Positions 1-9,837 of a DNA stretch of 64,000 bases are shown in pieces. The notes beneath the pieces are model-generated. The model did no database searches, had not been told where the DNA came from, and was given only the letters and a program-made list of their open reading frames with translations. The first letter of the stretch is position 1. Every line of letters starts with the position of its first letter. The position numbers and the translations under genes were made by a program. Source of the DNA: an uncultured Clostridia bacterium (GTDB taxonomy: Bacteria; Bacillota; Clostridia; TANB77; CAG-508); contig CASYFC010000002.1 of NCBI GenBank assembly GCA_949482135.1, positions 310,001 to 374,000 of the forward strand, in the 5' to 3' direction.

Positions 1-468
1 GATCCATCTGTTGTGACAGAAATTATGGAAAGAGATAATTTAACAGCTAAAGAAGTAAATACTTTATTAAATAAAAAATCAGGTTTATATGGAATTACAG
101 GTTTAAATCCAGATTTTAGAGAAATAGAACTTGCTTCTTATGAAGATGATAAGCCAAAAGCTCAAGTAGCAATAGAATTATTTACAAAAACAATAGCACA
201 ATTTGTAGCAAAATATGCAGTATCTTTAAAGGGCATTGATGCAATCGTATTTACTGGTGGTATTGGTGAGAATCAAATTAATATAAGAAAGAAAATCTGT
301 GAAAACCTAGAATGGATGGGATTGAAAATAGATTTAGAGAAAAATAATGTTAGAAGTGAAGAAACAAAAATTTCAACAAATGATTCTAAAGTTGTAGCAT
401 ATGTAATACCAACAGATGAAGAAATGGTTATTGCAAGAGATACAAAAAGAATTGTTGAAGCATTATAA
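1..468 (+). CDS. ackA: Acetate kinase, C-terminal part (gene enters from the left)
   Basis: This is the last 155 residues of an acetate kinase, which interconverts acetyl phosphate + ADP and acetate + ATP in the cytoplasm. The reading frame is open from base 1 and begins with DPSVV, matching the conserved D-x-DPS region of the two full copies in this window. The C-terminal ATP-binding signature FTGGIGEN and the terminal PTDEEMVIARDT block are present. It differs from the other two copies: it has SGLYGITG where they have AWGVSGVS, so it is a more distant paralogue and may be the ancestral-type enzyme. A terminator follows directly. No pta gene is visible in the window. The family call is secure; the 5' end is outside the window. 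Confidence 0.93.
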   Translation, partial: DPSVVTEIMERDNLTAKEVNTLLNKKSGLYGITGLNPDFREIELASYEDDKPKAQVAIELFTKTIAQFVAKYAVSLKGIDAIVFTGGIGENQINIRKKICENLEWMGLKIDLEKNNVRSEETKISTNDSKVVAYVIPTDEEMVIARDTKRIVEAL

Positions 469-499
469 TATACAGAAGATTTGTTATTAAAATAATAGC

Positions 500-545
500 A
501 GTGGGCAATATTGAATTTAATAAATAAAAATATTGTCCACTTTTA
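500..545 (+). terminator. Terminator after first acetate kinase gene
   Basis: A 12-bp stem (GTGGGCAATATT with AATATTGTCCAC, one G-U pair) is followed by a T-rich run. It ends the acetate kinase transcript and lies just before the ribosome site of the next gene. Confidence 0.75.
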
Positions 546-574
546 CTTTAATTGTAGCAAAAGAGGGGATAAAT

Positions 575-2638
575 ATGGGATATTTATACATATGTACTCT
601 TATACTTTTAGGAATAGCATTTATGCTTTTTAAAAAGTCTGACGAGAAATTAAATTTTATAAAATGGATATGTATTTTTGTTGTAGGAATTTATGCATAT
701 AATATAACGGTATGTATGATACTTGGTGTTTTACATATAACTCAAAATATATGGCTTTTATCACTTATAAATATAATTATAGGTGTAACACTTTTATATA
801 AAACAATAAGAAAGCATGAATATCAAAAATACAAATGTTCAAAACTAGATACTATTGCACTTGTTGTAATATGTGTTTTTTTTGTAGTAATGTTTATAAA
901 AGATTTATATATTTGGAATGGAGATATAAGCCATTGGGCAGTTGATTCTGCAATTCATTATAGAGCAGCAGAACATTATTCTAAAAACTTAAATTTATTT
1001 GTTTTCTTAGAAGACAAAACATTTTTTAATTTTAATATAATGCAAACAGGAGCATATATAAATGATGGCATTTTTATGAACGTTATAAATAATATAACAA
1101 GGATAGAAAAAGTATATCTTTATCAGATATTTGAAACACTTACACTGTTTGCAAGTGGTGTGGCATTATATGCGTTTTTTGCAGATAGAATAAAAACTAA
1201 AAGAGGGTTAATAGGCACTTTAATTTTATTTGGATTATATATTTATGGATATCCATATAATTCTTGGATGTATGGTTTTTCATATCTTTCAGTTGGAATT
1301 TGTATGGTAACATTGCTACTTTCAGTTGTAGAAATGTTATTCTCAAAAGAAAATGTAAAAAAATCAGTTATTATTATAATGATTGTAATGGCATCAATGG
1401 GAGTAATATTTTCATATTGTTTATTTGTGCCAGCAATTTTCTCAAGCATTTGTATATATGCATTTTTAGAAGAATTAAAAGATAAAAATTCAAAAAAATA
1501 TTTAAAAATATTTGGGAAAAACACTCTAATTGTAACAGGATTATTGTTAGTAGTTACAGCTTTTGGAATTGGTTATTTATTTATACCATCATTTATAATA
1601 GAAGGACAAAAAAATTTAGTTAGTGCACTTCAAGACAATGGTGCAATATACACAGAAAAATATATTAATTTTATTCCTTATATACCTTTTGCTATAATCT
1701 TTTTATATGAATTGGTAAAAAAAATCAAACAACAAGAAATTAAATTTTTAGATATACTTTGTGTAATTTTAACAGGCTATTTAGCGATATTTTATTTAGG
1801 AATGCTAGCTAATAAAGTATCACCTTATTATATGATAAAGATTTATTTTGCAGAATGGATTATAGTTTTTGGTGTTGTTATAGATATTTTAAATAATAAT
1901 ATAGATAAAAAAGTATTTAGAATAGATGTAATTCTTTTAATTACTTTATTTGCATATTTAGTAATAAAAGGAAAAAATATAGAATCAATATTTAAAATTT
2001 ATTTATTAATAATACTTGCTTTTTTTACAACATTGCCTCAAATTTTAAAACAAATTGATTTTAGTAAATTATCAGAAAAATTAAAAATAAAAGATTTAAA
2101 AGTTACACCATTTGTTTATGTTGTTTCAATTAGTGTATTAGTATGTAGTTGGACATGGCTTAAATCTGGACAAATCCTTGGAGAGGGCGAAAAACATGGC
2201 TTAATTAATTTAGTTGGGATGTATTATACAGAAAACTGTGATCGTAGAAAAGCAGTTGACGTGATTCAAAATTTCAATAATAATAATATTTTAATTACAA
2301 AATATGCAAGAGAAAATTTAGATGATATGACTGCAGATAATACAATTATAATTACTGAAGGTGGTCCATATGGTTCTTATAGGACAATGTGGGCAATGGC
2401 AACCTTAGAATATACAAGTAATAGCTTAACATTTAGAGATATAATAAAAATGATAGACAAGTATACGATTCAAGATGCAATAGAAAATGAAAATATAAAA
2501 TATATAGTAAGATTAGATCCAAAAGACCAAACTAGAATACAAGAATGTAAAAATAATATTGATGAAATAAACATGTCACAAAATGCAGAAATACTTTATT
2601 CAAATGAAAATGGATTTGTAGCCAAAATTAGTAGATAG
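575..2638 (+). CDS. Polytopic membrane protein, GT-C-like, unknown function
   Basis: This 687-residue protein is an integral membrane protein with about a dozen hydrophobic segments and a C-terminal extracytoplasmic domain of roughly 150 residues. The ATG at 575 is chosen because AAGAGGGG lies 5 bases upstream; a longer frame from a TTG at 533 starts inside the preceding terminator. The layout (many helices, soluble C-terminal domain with YIVRL-like strands) resembles GT-C-fold glycosyltransferase-like or polysaccharide-associated membrane proteins, but I see no diagnostic catalytic motif. It heads a three-gene operon with 19- and 11-base gaps, and the two partners are also membrane proteins, so a role in surface glycan assembly is an inference only. 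Confidence 0.7.
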   Translation: MGYLYICTLILLGIAFMLFKKSDEKLNFIKWICIFVVGIYAYNITVCMILGVLHITQNIWLLSLINIIIGVTLLYKTIRKHEYQKYKCSKLDTIALVVICVFFVVMFIKDLYIWNGDISHWAVDSAIHYRAAEHYSKNLNLFVFLEDKTFFNFNIMQTGAYINDGIFMNVINNITRIEKVYLYQIFETLTLFASGVALYAFFADRIKTKRGLIGTLILFGLYIYGYPYNSWMYGFSYLSVGICMVTLLLSVVEMLFSKENVKKSVIIIMIVMASMGVIFSYCLFVPAIFSSICIYAFLEELKDKNSKKYLKIFGKNTLIVTGLLLVVTAFGIGYLFIPSFIIEGQKNLVSALQDNGAIYTEKYINFIPYIPFAIIFLYELVKKIKQQEIKFLDILCVILTGYLAIFYLGMLANKVSPYYMIKIYFAEWIIVFGVVIDILNNNIDKKVFRIDVILLITLFAYLVIKGKNIESIFKIYLLIILAFFTTLPQILKQIDFSKLSEKLKIKDLKVTPFVYVVSISVLVCSWTWLKSGQILGEGEKHGLINLVGMYYTENCDRRKAVDVIQNFNNNNILITKYARENLDDMTADNTIIITEGGPYGSYRTMWAMATLEYTSNSLTFRDIIKMIDKYTIQDAIENENIKYIVRLDPKDQTRIQECKNNIDEINMSQNAEILYSNENGFVAKISR

Positions 2639-2657
2639 ATTTAGAAAAGGATAAAAA

Positions 2658-3140
2658 ATGAAATTATTAGAATTAGAAAATGATAAAAAAAATTATATAA
2701 AAATATTATGTGTATGTATAATACTTGTTTGTACTATGCTTGCTGTTTATTATGTTTCTTTGTTATCATATAGAACATTTAAATTGGAAGACGAAACTAT
2801 AATTGCAGATATTGGTGAGCAAGATATGAATGTTCATATAGATAGTATGAGTTATCAAAATGGCAAAGGTGAAATTGTTGGCTGGGCATACAAAGAAGGC
2901 GAAAAGATAAAAACAATTAATTGTAGCTTTGTTTTAAAAAGTGTAGAAAAAGATGATATGTACATTCTTAGAACAAGACATGAAGAAAATTTTAATGTAC
3001 CAGAACAATATCGAATTTCAGGAATACATACACGTTTTTTTGCCAAAAAAATGCCAAAAGGTAGATATGATGTTTATGTTATATATAAAAATAATAATAA
3101 CAAAATACTTGCTAAAACAGGAATTTTTATAGATATTTAG
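2658..3140 (+). CDS. Small single-pass membrane protein with extracytoplasmic beta domain
   Basis: This 160-residue protein has one membrane segment at about residues 16-37. The rest is a probable outside domain of short beta strands (IVGWAY, INCSFVLKS, YDVYVIYK). AAAGG lies 7 bases before the ATG. I do not recognise the family. Its place between two polytopic membrane proteins in a tight operon suggests it is an accessory subunit or modulator of the same surface pathway. No catalytic motif is visible. Confidence 0.65.
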   Translation: MKLLELENDKKNYIKILCVCIILVCTMLAVYYVSLLSYRTFKLEDETIIADIGEQDMNVHIDSMSYQNGKGEIVGWAYKEGEKIKTINCSFVLKSVEKDDMYILRTRHEENFNVPEQYRISGIHTRFFAKKMPKGRYDVYVIYKNNNNKILAKTGIFIDI

Positions 3141-3151
3141 AGGAAAATAAA

Positions 3152-4546
3152 ATGAAAGAAAAAATGAAAAGATTATTTGAAAATGGAACTTATGCACTAA
3201 TTTTATTATTTATTTTAGAAATTATTTTAATAATGTTTGTTACTCCTAATTTATATGATGATGAATGGTTTATAAAGAAAGTAACAAATGAAATAAATCC
3301 AGAAACAAATGAAGTAATTGAACACAATATAACTGGCTTTGTTCAAGAAAGATATTTTAACTGGTCATCAAGAGTAATAATTGAGTATATTTTATGTTTA
3401 ACATTAAAGACTTCAAAATATTTGTGGATATTATTAGAAGCATTAATGGTAACAATAGTTGGATATTCAATATCCAAAATATTTGTAAAAGATAATAAAA
3501 AAGAAAATAATGCTATTTTAATATCAATGATTTTGATTTATCCATATACAATTATGCATCAAGCTGGGTGGGCTGCTACAACAATAAATTATATGTGGCC
3601 ACTAGCTATGTGTTTATTCGCATTAATACCAATAAAAAAGATGTGGTATGGTGAAAAAATTAAATTGTGGGAATACCCACTTTATTCTGTTTCTCTTTTA
3701 TTTGCAGGAAATCATGAACAGGCAAGTAGTTTGTTAGTTTGTTTTTACATACTATTTACAGTAATAATGATTGTAAGAGATAAGAAAATAAAACCATATA
3801 TGCTTATTCAAAGTGTTTTGGCTCTTAGCTCAATAATATTTATTTTAACTTGTCCAGGAAACTATGTGAGACAAGAAGAGGAAATGCGTAGATTTATAGA
3901 TTTCGGAATGTTAACATTTTTAGATAAATTTGTATTAGGATTTACATCAAGTTTTGGACAAATAATTGCAAATCAGAATATAGTTTATACATTACTTACA
4001 TCGTTACTTGCAATTTATATATTTTCTAATTATAAGGCAAAGATATATAGAGTAGTTTCGTTAGTACCATTAGTTTCTATATTGGTATTTGGACATTTTT
4101 CGAGTATAACTTTTGAAATATTTCCTAATTTAGAAATATTTTATGAATTATTAACTACAAAAGATGTATTGCTTACAGTAGCAAATTGTAATAAAATTTA
4201 TTATACATTTCCAATTATATTTACTTTTGCAAATTTTATTTGTATTGGAATGTCTTTATTATTACTTACTAAAAAGTATAAGAATAATATAGCTGTACTA
4301 ATATATTTGGCAGGATTAGCTTCAAGAGTTATTATGGGATTTTCGCCAACTGTATTTGTTTCCAAAACAAGAACAATGATATTTTTAGATTTTGCAATGA
4401 TAATAATAAGTTTCTTAATATGGCAACAACTAAATACTAAGAAAGTAAAGGGAATAAATTATATAAATGGAATTATAAAGCTCACAGCAGTTATACAATA
4501 TTTAAATATCATGATATATATTTATAGTGAACAAAAATTATATTAA
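3152..4546 (+). CDS. Polytopic membrane protein of DUF6056-like type
   Basis: This 464-residue protein has about 11 hydrophobic segments. After the first helix there is an acidic motif, YDDEWF, followed by FNWSSRVIIEY. That pattern (aromatic-DD-x-W/Y plus a later W-S-x-R) is typical of the DUF6056 group of GT-C-like membrane proteins in Firmicutes, where the acidic pair is thought to sit at an active site. It also has a GNHEQAS motif near residue 188. It is the last gene of the operon starting at 575 and is followed by a strong terminator. Assignment to a lipid-linked sugar transferase fold is inference; the substrate is unknown. Confidence 0.6.
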   Translation: MKEKMKRLFENGTYALILLFILEIILIMFVTPNLYDDEWFIKKVTNEINPETNEVIEHNITGFVQERYFNWSSRVIIEYILCLTLKTSKYLWILLEALMVTIVGYSISKIFVKDNKKENNAILISMILIYPYTIMHQAGWAATTINYMWPLAMCLFALIPIKKMWYGEKIKLWEYPLYSVSLLFAGNHEQASSLLVCFYILFTVIMIVRDKKIKPYMLIQSVLALSSIIFILTCPGNYVRQEEEMRRFIDFGMLTFLDKFVLGFTSSFGQIIANQNIVYTLLTSLLAIYIFSNYKAKIYRVVSLVPLVSILVFGHFSSITFEIFPNLEIFYELLTTKDVLLTVANCNKIYYTFPIIFTFANFICIGMSLLLLTKKYKNNIAVLIYLAGLASRVIMGFSPTVFVSKTRTMIFLDFAMIIISFLIWQQLNTKKVKGINYINGIIKLTAVIQYLNIMIYIYSEQKLY

Positions 4547-4555
4547 TTAATTTTT

Positions 4556-4597
4556 AAAAAGAACCTAATTGAATTTATATTCAATTAGGTTCTTTTT
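4556..4597 (+). terminator. Strong terminator after membrane-protein operon
   Basis: An 18-bp perfect stem (AAAAAGAACCTAATTGAA and its complement) with a 6-base loop ends in TTTTT. It may act in both directions. The 240 bases that follow, up to the next gene, show nothing else that I can support. Confidence 0.85.
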
Positions 4598-4836
4598 AAA
4601 TGTGCAAAGCAAAGATGTTGCTAATGTGATGCATGGTGTGGATTGCAGAGAAGTGAAGGGATTGAGCGTTTTTAAAAAATAAACAAGAATTGTGAAAACT
4701 TGTATGTGTTGATATTACTGGATTTTGATGTTGCTTCCCAAAATGAGCATAAATTGTACTCATTTTTGGATATATGATAATATTTACTTGGAAAAAAATA
4801 AAAAATTGAAGATGATATAAATAAAATGGAGTTAGA

Positions 4837-7800
4837 ATGAAACAAAATAATAAAAAAACAGGCATTTATTTGTGGAAACTTATGTTAATAATTATATATA
4901 TTTTTATCCTTTGCATTTCGATAGAAGGATTTTTAATAGTTGAGAGAAAAATAAAAAACTTAATTGTTGGGAACTCAAATGAATATGATTCTTCAATAGA
5001 AATTCAAGAGAATGGAAAAGATGGTATAAGTGAAACACTTAATGGAGATAAAGCATATGTAAGTTATATAGAGATACCATCAAACTCAAATACTGAGTCT
5101 GGAAAGGATATAAAAACGGGGACTGCACCATATGATACAGAAAATAGTCAAGATGATAGTGATTATACAAAAACATTAGTTGCAGGAGATGATAATACAG
5201 CATTAAACAACATAGTACGTACATTTGATACAATTTCATATAAAGTAAGTGTTTATACATCAATGAGTGATAGTACTATAAGTGGTTTTAAATATGGTAA
5301 AGTTTATTTTGAATTACTATTGCCATATTCAAATGAGGAAGCTATATTTGAAACCGATGGTATGGGGTCATTATTAAGTCAAAAAGAAATAGAATTTAAA
5401 ATAATTACAATTAATAATGAACAAACAGGAGGAAAAGATTGGCAAGTACTAAAAGGAAGTTTTCTAAGTACACCAAATAATAATAATGAAATTTCAATTG
5501 GAAATTCATATATGACTTTTGATGTTGTAATTAGAGTTTTATCAATGAAAAATGGAGAAAAAATGCAACCTAAGTTTACTTTCTGGTTACAAGATAATGA
5601 TGTATTTGGAGGTCAAGAGTTTGATACAGCAATAAATAATTGGTATACAGATGAAACTAATAATAGTTTTTTAGTTACTTTAAATGGTAGTAAGTGTAGT
5701 ATTCATCAAACTCAAGATGGTCAAGAACTTCAGGAATATCAAACTTGTGTGCCACCAGAAATAATGGTTACAGCAGTTCCAAGATATAATTTGCAAGTGG
5801 TAAGTGGAAATCAAATGTGGAATCAAAAATTAGGGGTTTTCGATTTTAATGTTGGAGAAAAATGGGCACCTAATTATGGAATAGGAAAAGTAAATGGACG
5901 TTTAATAGGGTATGGTATTGTAGTTCAATTAGTTGGGAAAACAAAATCTCATGGATTAAAAGGAGTTGAATTACCAGATACAAGTAGACCAATTACTTTT
6001 AATTTGAAATTATCTTCAAAATATCTTCATGGTGAAAACACTATAGATGTAACAGAAGAGTATAAACCATTATTATATAGCTTAGAAGGAAATGAACCTT
6101 GGGGGGACAAACAAGAAGATGGTAGAATAATAACAGCAAATCATTATGGATGTTTAGATATTCCAAGAAATATTAGAGCGCCATGGAATGGGATAATAGA
6201 TTCTTGTTATAATGGTGGAACTTGGAGAGGAAAAGTAAATGAAGACAATTCAGTAACTATAACAATTACTGACTTTAAAATTAATTTAAATGAATTACCA
6301 TGGGGAATTTTAGATAGTGGAAAAATTACTTACTATAATCCAAATGAAATAAATAATTATTGGGAAATACAAACAGGATGCATAGGAGCAGGAGAAATAT
6401 GGCTAGTTCAACCTTTTTATAATTCTAATGAAGAATCAGATTCATATAAAAAACATATATTAGACCAATATGGTAGTGGAACATTTAATGTTTCTATAGA
6501 AGATAGTAATTTACATATGTATGGTATAGATGGAAAAAATGTAGAAAAGCAATCAGTAGAAAGTGATGATATAGCAACAACTGATTGTTATTTAGAAAAA
6601 GAAGGTTATATTACATCACACATTTTTTATAAAAAATATAAGGGGAATCAATGGAATGATTCATTAGCAGATGGATGTTTTGATAATGGCAGAGATTATG
6701 CATCTCCAAAACAAAAATTTACACTTGCTGAATGGATAACACATAGTGCTCCAGAAGGAAAATATGTAGGTACTGCTTTTGATTCTCTTATAAAATGGGA
6801 TAGTGATTTTGTTGAAGTAGAAGGCTGTGAAATAGAGGAAAGATCCCCTGAGTTTGTACAAAAAGATGGTATAGTTCGTTTATTATGGGCTGCCAAACCA
6901 GATAAGACTGGATGGAATCATAATGGTTTAAAATCTGATGAAAATGGTTATGATGAAGAAATGATAAATGCAACTGCAGATGATTTAGTGTTTTTTGAAT
7001 CTTTAGAAGAATTACAAGAAAAAGGCTATATATGTCTTGGATTGCTATTGGAAACAAGAGGTGTAGAAGATGAAGGAATTCAAAATGAAATAGGAGTCCA
7101 TGTGCATACAACTGTAAAAGAAGATTGTATACCTGGAAATGTTTATATGATAACACATAATAATTATGTATGGAATAAATCAGATCTTAAAGAATTAGTA
7201 TCTGAATATTCTGGAAAAGATGTATCAGAATTAGATGATAATGATTATAATAATTATGTAAAAAGCGATAAATTTCCTACAAGAAAAAATCAAAATTCAA
7301 AAGAAAATGCGTTAAATTATGAAAGAGATTATCCTAATGCATGTTGGGTTAAAACAGCAGATACATTTGAAGATATAAAAGGATATATAAAAACTAAATA
7401 TAATGAAGATGGTTCAATAATAGGAAGTGGTGGAAATATACTTGGAGATTCATGTTTAGTTGTAGAGTATAATGTAAATAACAAAATAACAACAGCTCAA
7501 ACAGGTATTAACGAAAGTGGTAATAAGGGTGAAAAGAAAAATTATAATTTAGACTTAGGAGAACGTATTGTAGATTTTAAAATTAGCTCAGAAGTTACTT
7601 CTAAAGTTGAAATAAGTGGTACAGAAAATACCAGAAAAACAACATTAACTTTAAAAGCAACGCTATGTAAAGGACTAAAGTATATAAGAAATTCATCATT
7701 TTGGGGAGGTACTTATAAAGAAGCAAGTGTAGGTCAAGGAAGTGTTGAAAACTCTGCTCAGATATTTGCAGAAGTAATTGAAAATGATGATGGTACTACA

Positions 7801-9768
7801 GATTTAATTTGGAAAATACCAAATATATCTTTTGAGTTAAAAGATATTGTGCCTTTAGATAATTTATATTTTTCTTGTGAGATTATAAATCCAGATGAAA
7901 TACAAAATGGTACAGAATTATTTGCTAAAACAGAAATTAGAAGTACAGAAGATAATATTAGGGAAATTTCAGAAATAAATGGAAACTTATCTACAACTAG
8001 TATTAGAGTTTTAAAAAATAATTCTGCGGTTCTTATAAAAACGGCTGATAAGCCAGTTATAGAACTTGGGGAAGATATGGGATTTACAATGAGTTATGAA
8101 AATACAGCATCTAATCCAGAAAAAATGGTATTAGTTGAAGGTATTCCATATAATGATGAGAATAATAAATCAAAATTTAATGGTAATTTGTATGTTCATG
8201 AATTTACTGCTGAATGTGGAACTTCTGAAAATACCAATATAGATACATATAAATTTTATTACACAGAAAACGAAGAATATAGAAATAAAAAAAGTATAGA
8301 TTTAGTAGATTCAACAAGTGAAAAAAATGAAGATTTTAAAAATACAAATATATGGAAGGAATTAGGAATAAAATCTAAAACGGGAAATAAAATTTATTTA
8401 GATGTACCTGAAAATTTTTCGCCAGTATTAATTGTTGTTATAGGTGATTTAAATCCAAGAGATAAAATAAAATTACATAATATAATTAGATTACCTGATG
8501 CGAAACGTGGAGATTATATTACAAATTATTTAAGCCAAAATAGATTAGAAACATCTGCAATGTCAGGAATAGTAACACGTATGATTGATGGAAATGTTTG
8601 GTTAGATTCTAATAGGAATGGTCTTCAAGGAACTTCTGAAGAAAAAATACAAAATTTAATTGTAAAACTTATGAAAAAAGCTGATAACGGTGAATATGAA
8701 TATGTGAAATATAATGGGGAAGATATAAAAATACATACTAATCAGCAAATAGATATATTAACAGGTAAAACAACTAATTATGAATTTGCATATCCACCAA
8801 TAGATTTAAAAAACGATGAAAATACTATAAATGATGAGGCCAAAGGATATTATAGATTTTATAATTTAGATAAAGGAACATATAAAGTAGTATTCTTGAG
8901 TAATGAAGGGGATTCAACAAAGATTGATTTATCTAACTTTAATGTATCCCCTAAAGATGTAGGAACAGATGATTTTATAGATTCAGATGGATTAGGATAT
9001 AATTTTGAAAATAATGTAATAGTAGATGATATAAATAATAAATTAAATTATGCAGAAATTACTGATATAAATTTAGAAAAAGTAGAAAATTTAACAGATA
9101 TGTATTTTTCTAATAGACATAATGATTTAGGGCTTTATAGAATAGTAGATTTTGAATTTTATAAAGTAGATAAAGATAATTTAGATAATTATTTATCAGG
9201 TGCAAGATTTAATTTATACAAGTTAACATGTACAGATAAAGGGCACAATCATGATGAATTAATATCAAAAGATAAAACTGATTGTTGGAATTTAATACGA
9301 CACGATATAGAAAGCAAATCTTTATTTAGTCGTAGTACAGGAAGAGTTGTAATAGAAGATATATTATTAAATCAAGAATATAGGCTGATAGAAATAAAAG
9401 CACCAATTGGAAGGATACTCCCAAAAACTCAATGGAAAATAATTATAAGATCAGATAATGAGTTAGAAATAGGCAAAGAAAAAATTCTTATAGAAGCAAT
9501 AGGAGATAATTTTATATTTAAATATCAAGAAAATGGAACATCAAATGTAGGAGTAATACAGAATGAATATTTAAGCTTATCTGAAAATACGTTTAAGTTA
9601 ACAAATGAATTACTAATTTTGCCAATTACAGGAGGAATTGGTATAGAAAAAATAACAACTATTGGAATTTCAATTTGTATAATATCTATACTTATAAAGG
9701 GTAATACAAAGAAAGTAAATGTAAATGGTTTGAGAAAACCAAAAAGAAGAAAAAGAAAAGCTCATTAA
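4837..9768 (+). CDS. Giant LPITG-anchored surface protein with SdrD-B/prealbumin-like domains
   Basis: This 1643-residue cell-surface protein has an N-terminal membrane/signal segment (about 13-38) and a very long Asn/Thr-rich extracellular region with many beta-type strands and several GNSY/WNGxx segments. An SdrD B-like repeat follows at about 1245-1310 (DGNVWLDSNRNGLQ) and a Cna-B/prealbumin-like domain at about 1430-1580 (ARFNLYKL through YRLIEIKAPIG). LPITG lies at residues 1595-1599, then a hydrophobic stretch and a basic tail (KPKRRKRKAH) that is longer than usual. This is a sortase substrate covalently linked to peptidoglycan. The start has TGGAG 5 bases upstream. The gene is monocistronic between two terminators. 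The ligand is unknown; adhesion or an external coat are both possible. The sortases in this window are at 17.8 and 49.4 kb. Confidence 0.85.
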   Translation: MKQNNKKTGIYLWKLMLIIIYIFILCISIEGFLIVERKIKNLIVGNSNEYDSSIEIQENGKDGISETLNGDKAYVSYIEIPSNSNTESGKDIKTGTAPYDTENSQDDSDYTKTLVAGDDNTALNNIVRTFDTISYKVSVYTSMSDSTISGFKYGKVYFELLLPYSNEEAIFETDGMGSLLSQKEIEFKIITINNEQTGGKDWQVLKGSFLSTPNNNNEISIGNSYMTFDVVIRVLSMKNGEKMQPKFTFWLQDNDVFGGQEFDTAINNWYTDETNNSFLVTLNGSKCSIHQTQDGQELQEYQTCVPPEIMVTAVPRYNLQVVSGNQMWNQKLGVFDFNVGEKWAPNYGIGKVNGRLIGYGIVVQLVGKTKSHGLKGVELPDTSRPITFNLKLSSKYLHGENTIDVTEEYKPLLYSLEGNEPWGDKQEDGRIITANHYGCLDIPRNIRAPWNGIIDSCYNGGTWRGKVNEDNSVTITITDFKINLNELPWGILDSGKITYYNPNEINNYWEIQTGCIGAGEIWLVQPFYNSNEESDSYKKHILDQYGSGTFNVSIEDSNLHMYGIDGKNVEKQSVESDDIATTDCYLEKEGYITSHIFYKKYKGNQWNDSLADGCFDNGRDYASPKQKFTLAEWITHSAPEGKYVGTAFDSLIKWDSDFVEVEGCEIEERSPEFVQKDGIVRLLWAAKPDKTGWNHNGLKSDENGYDEEMINATADDLVFFESLEELQEKGYICLGLLLETRGVEDEGIQNEIGVHVHTTVKEDCIPGNVYMITHNNYVWNKSDLKELVSEYSGKDVSELDDNDYNNYVKSDKFPTRKNQNSKENALNYERDYPNACWVKTADTFEDIKGYIKTKYNEDGSIIGSGGNILGDSCLVVEYNVNNKITTAQTGINESGNKGEKKNYNLDLGERIVDFKISSEVTSKVEISGTENTRKTTLTLKATLCKGLKYIRNSSFWGGTYKEASVGQGSVENSAQIFAEVIENDDGTTDLIWKIPNISFELKDIVPLDNLYFSCEIINPDEIQNGTELFAKTEIRSTEDNIREISEINGNLSTTSIRVLKNNSAVLIKTADKPVIELGEDMGFTMSYENTASNPEKMVLVEGIPYNDENNKSKFNGNLYVHEFTAECGTSENTNIDTYKFYYTENEEYRNKKSIDLVDSTSEKNEDFKNTNIWKELGIKSKTGNKIYLDVPENFSPVLIVVIGDLNPRDKIKLHNIIRLPDAKRGDYITNYLSQNRLETSAMSGIVTRMIDGNVWLDSNRNGLQGTSEEKIQNLIVKLMKKADNGEYEYVKYNGEDIKIHTNQQIDILTGKTTNYEFAYPPIDLKNDENTINDEAKGYYRFYNLDKGTYKVVFLSNEGDSTKIDLSNFNVSPKDVGTDDFIDSDGLGYNFENNVIVDDINNKLNYAEITDINLEKVENLTDMYFSNRHNDLGLYRIVDFEFYKVDKDNLDNYLSGARFNLYKLTCTDKGHNHDELISKDKTDCWNLIRHDIESKSLFSRSTGRVVIEDILLNQEYRLIEIKAPIGRILPKTQWKIIIRSDNELEIGKEKILIEAIGDNFIFKYQENGTSNVGVIQNEYLSLSENTFKLTNELLILPITGGIGIEKITTIGISICIISILIKGNTKKVNVNGLRKPKRRKRKAH

Positions 9769-9785
9769 TAATAATATTAAATAGC

Positions 9786-9831
9786 AAAAGACTCAATGTT
9801 AAGATATTTTATAACATTGAGTCTTTTTTTT
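9786..9831 (+). terminator. Terminator shared by convergent genes
   Basis: A 15-bp stem (AAAAGACTCAATGTT and its complement) has T runs on the plus side and an A-rich start on the other. It sits 18 bases after the LPITG protein and 7 bases before the end of the convergent minus-strand gene, so it probably serves both. Confidence 0.8.
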
Positions 9832-9837
9832 ATTTAA

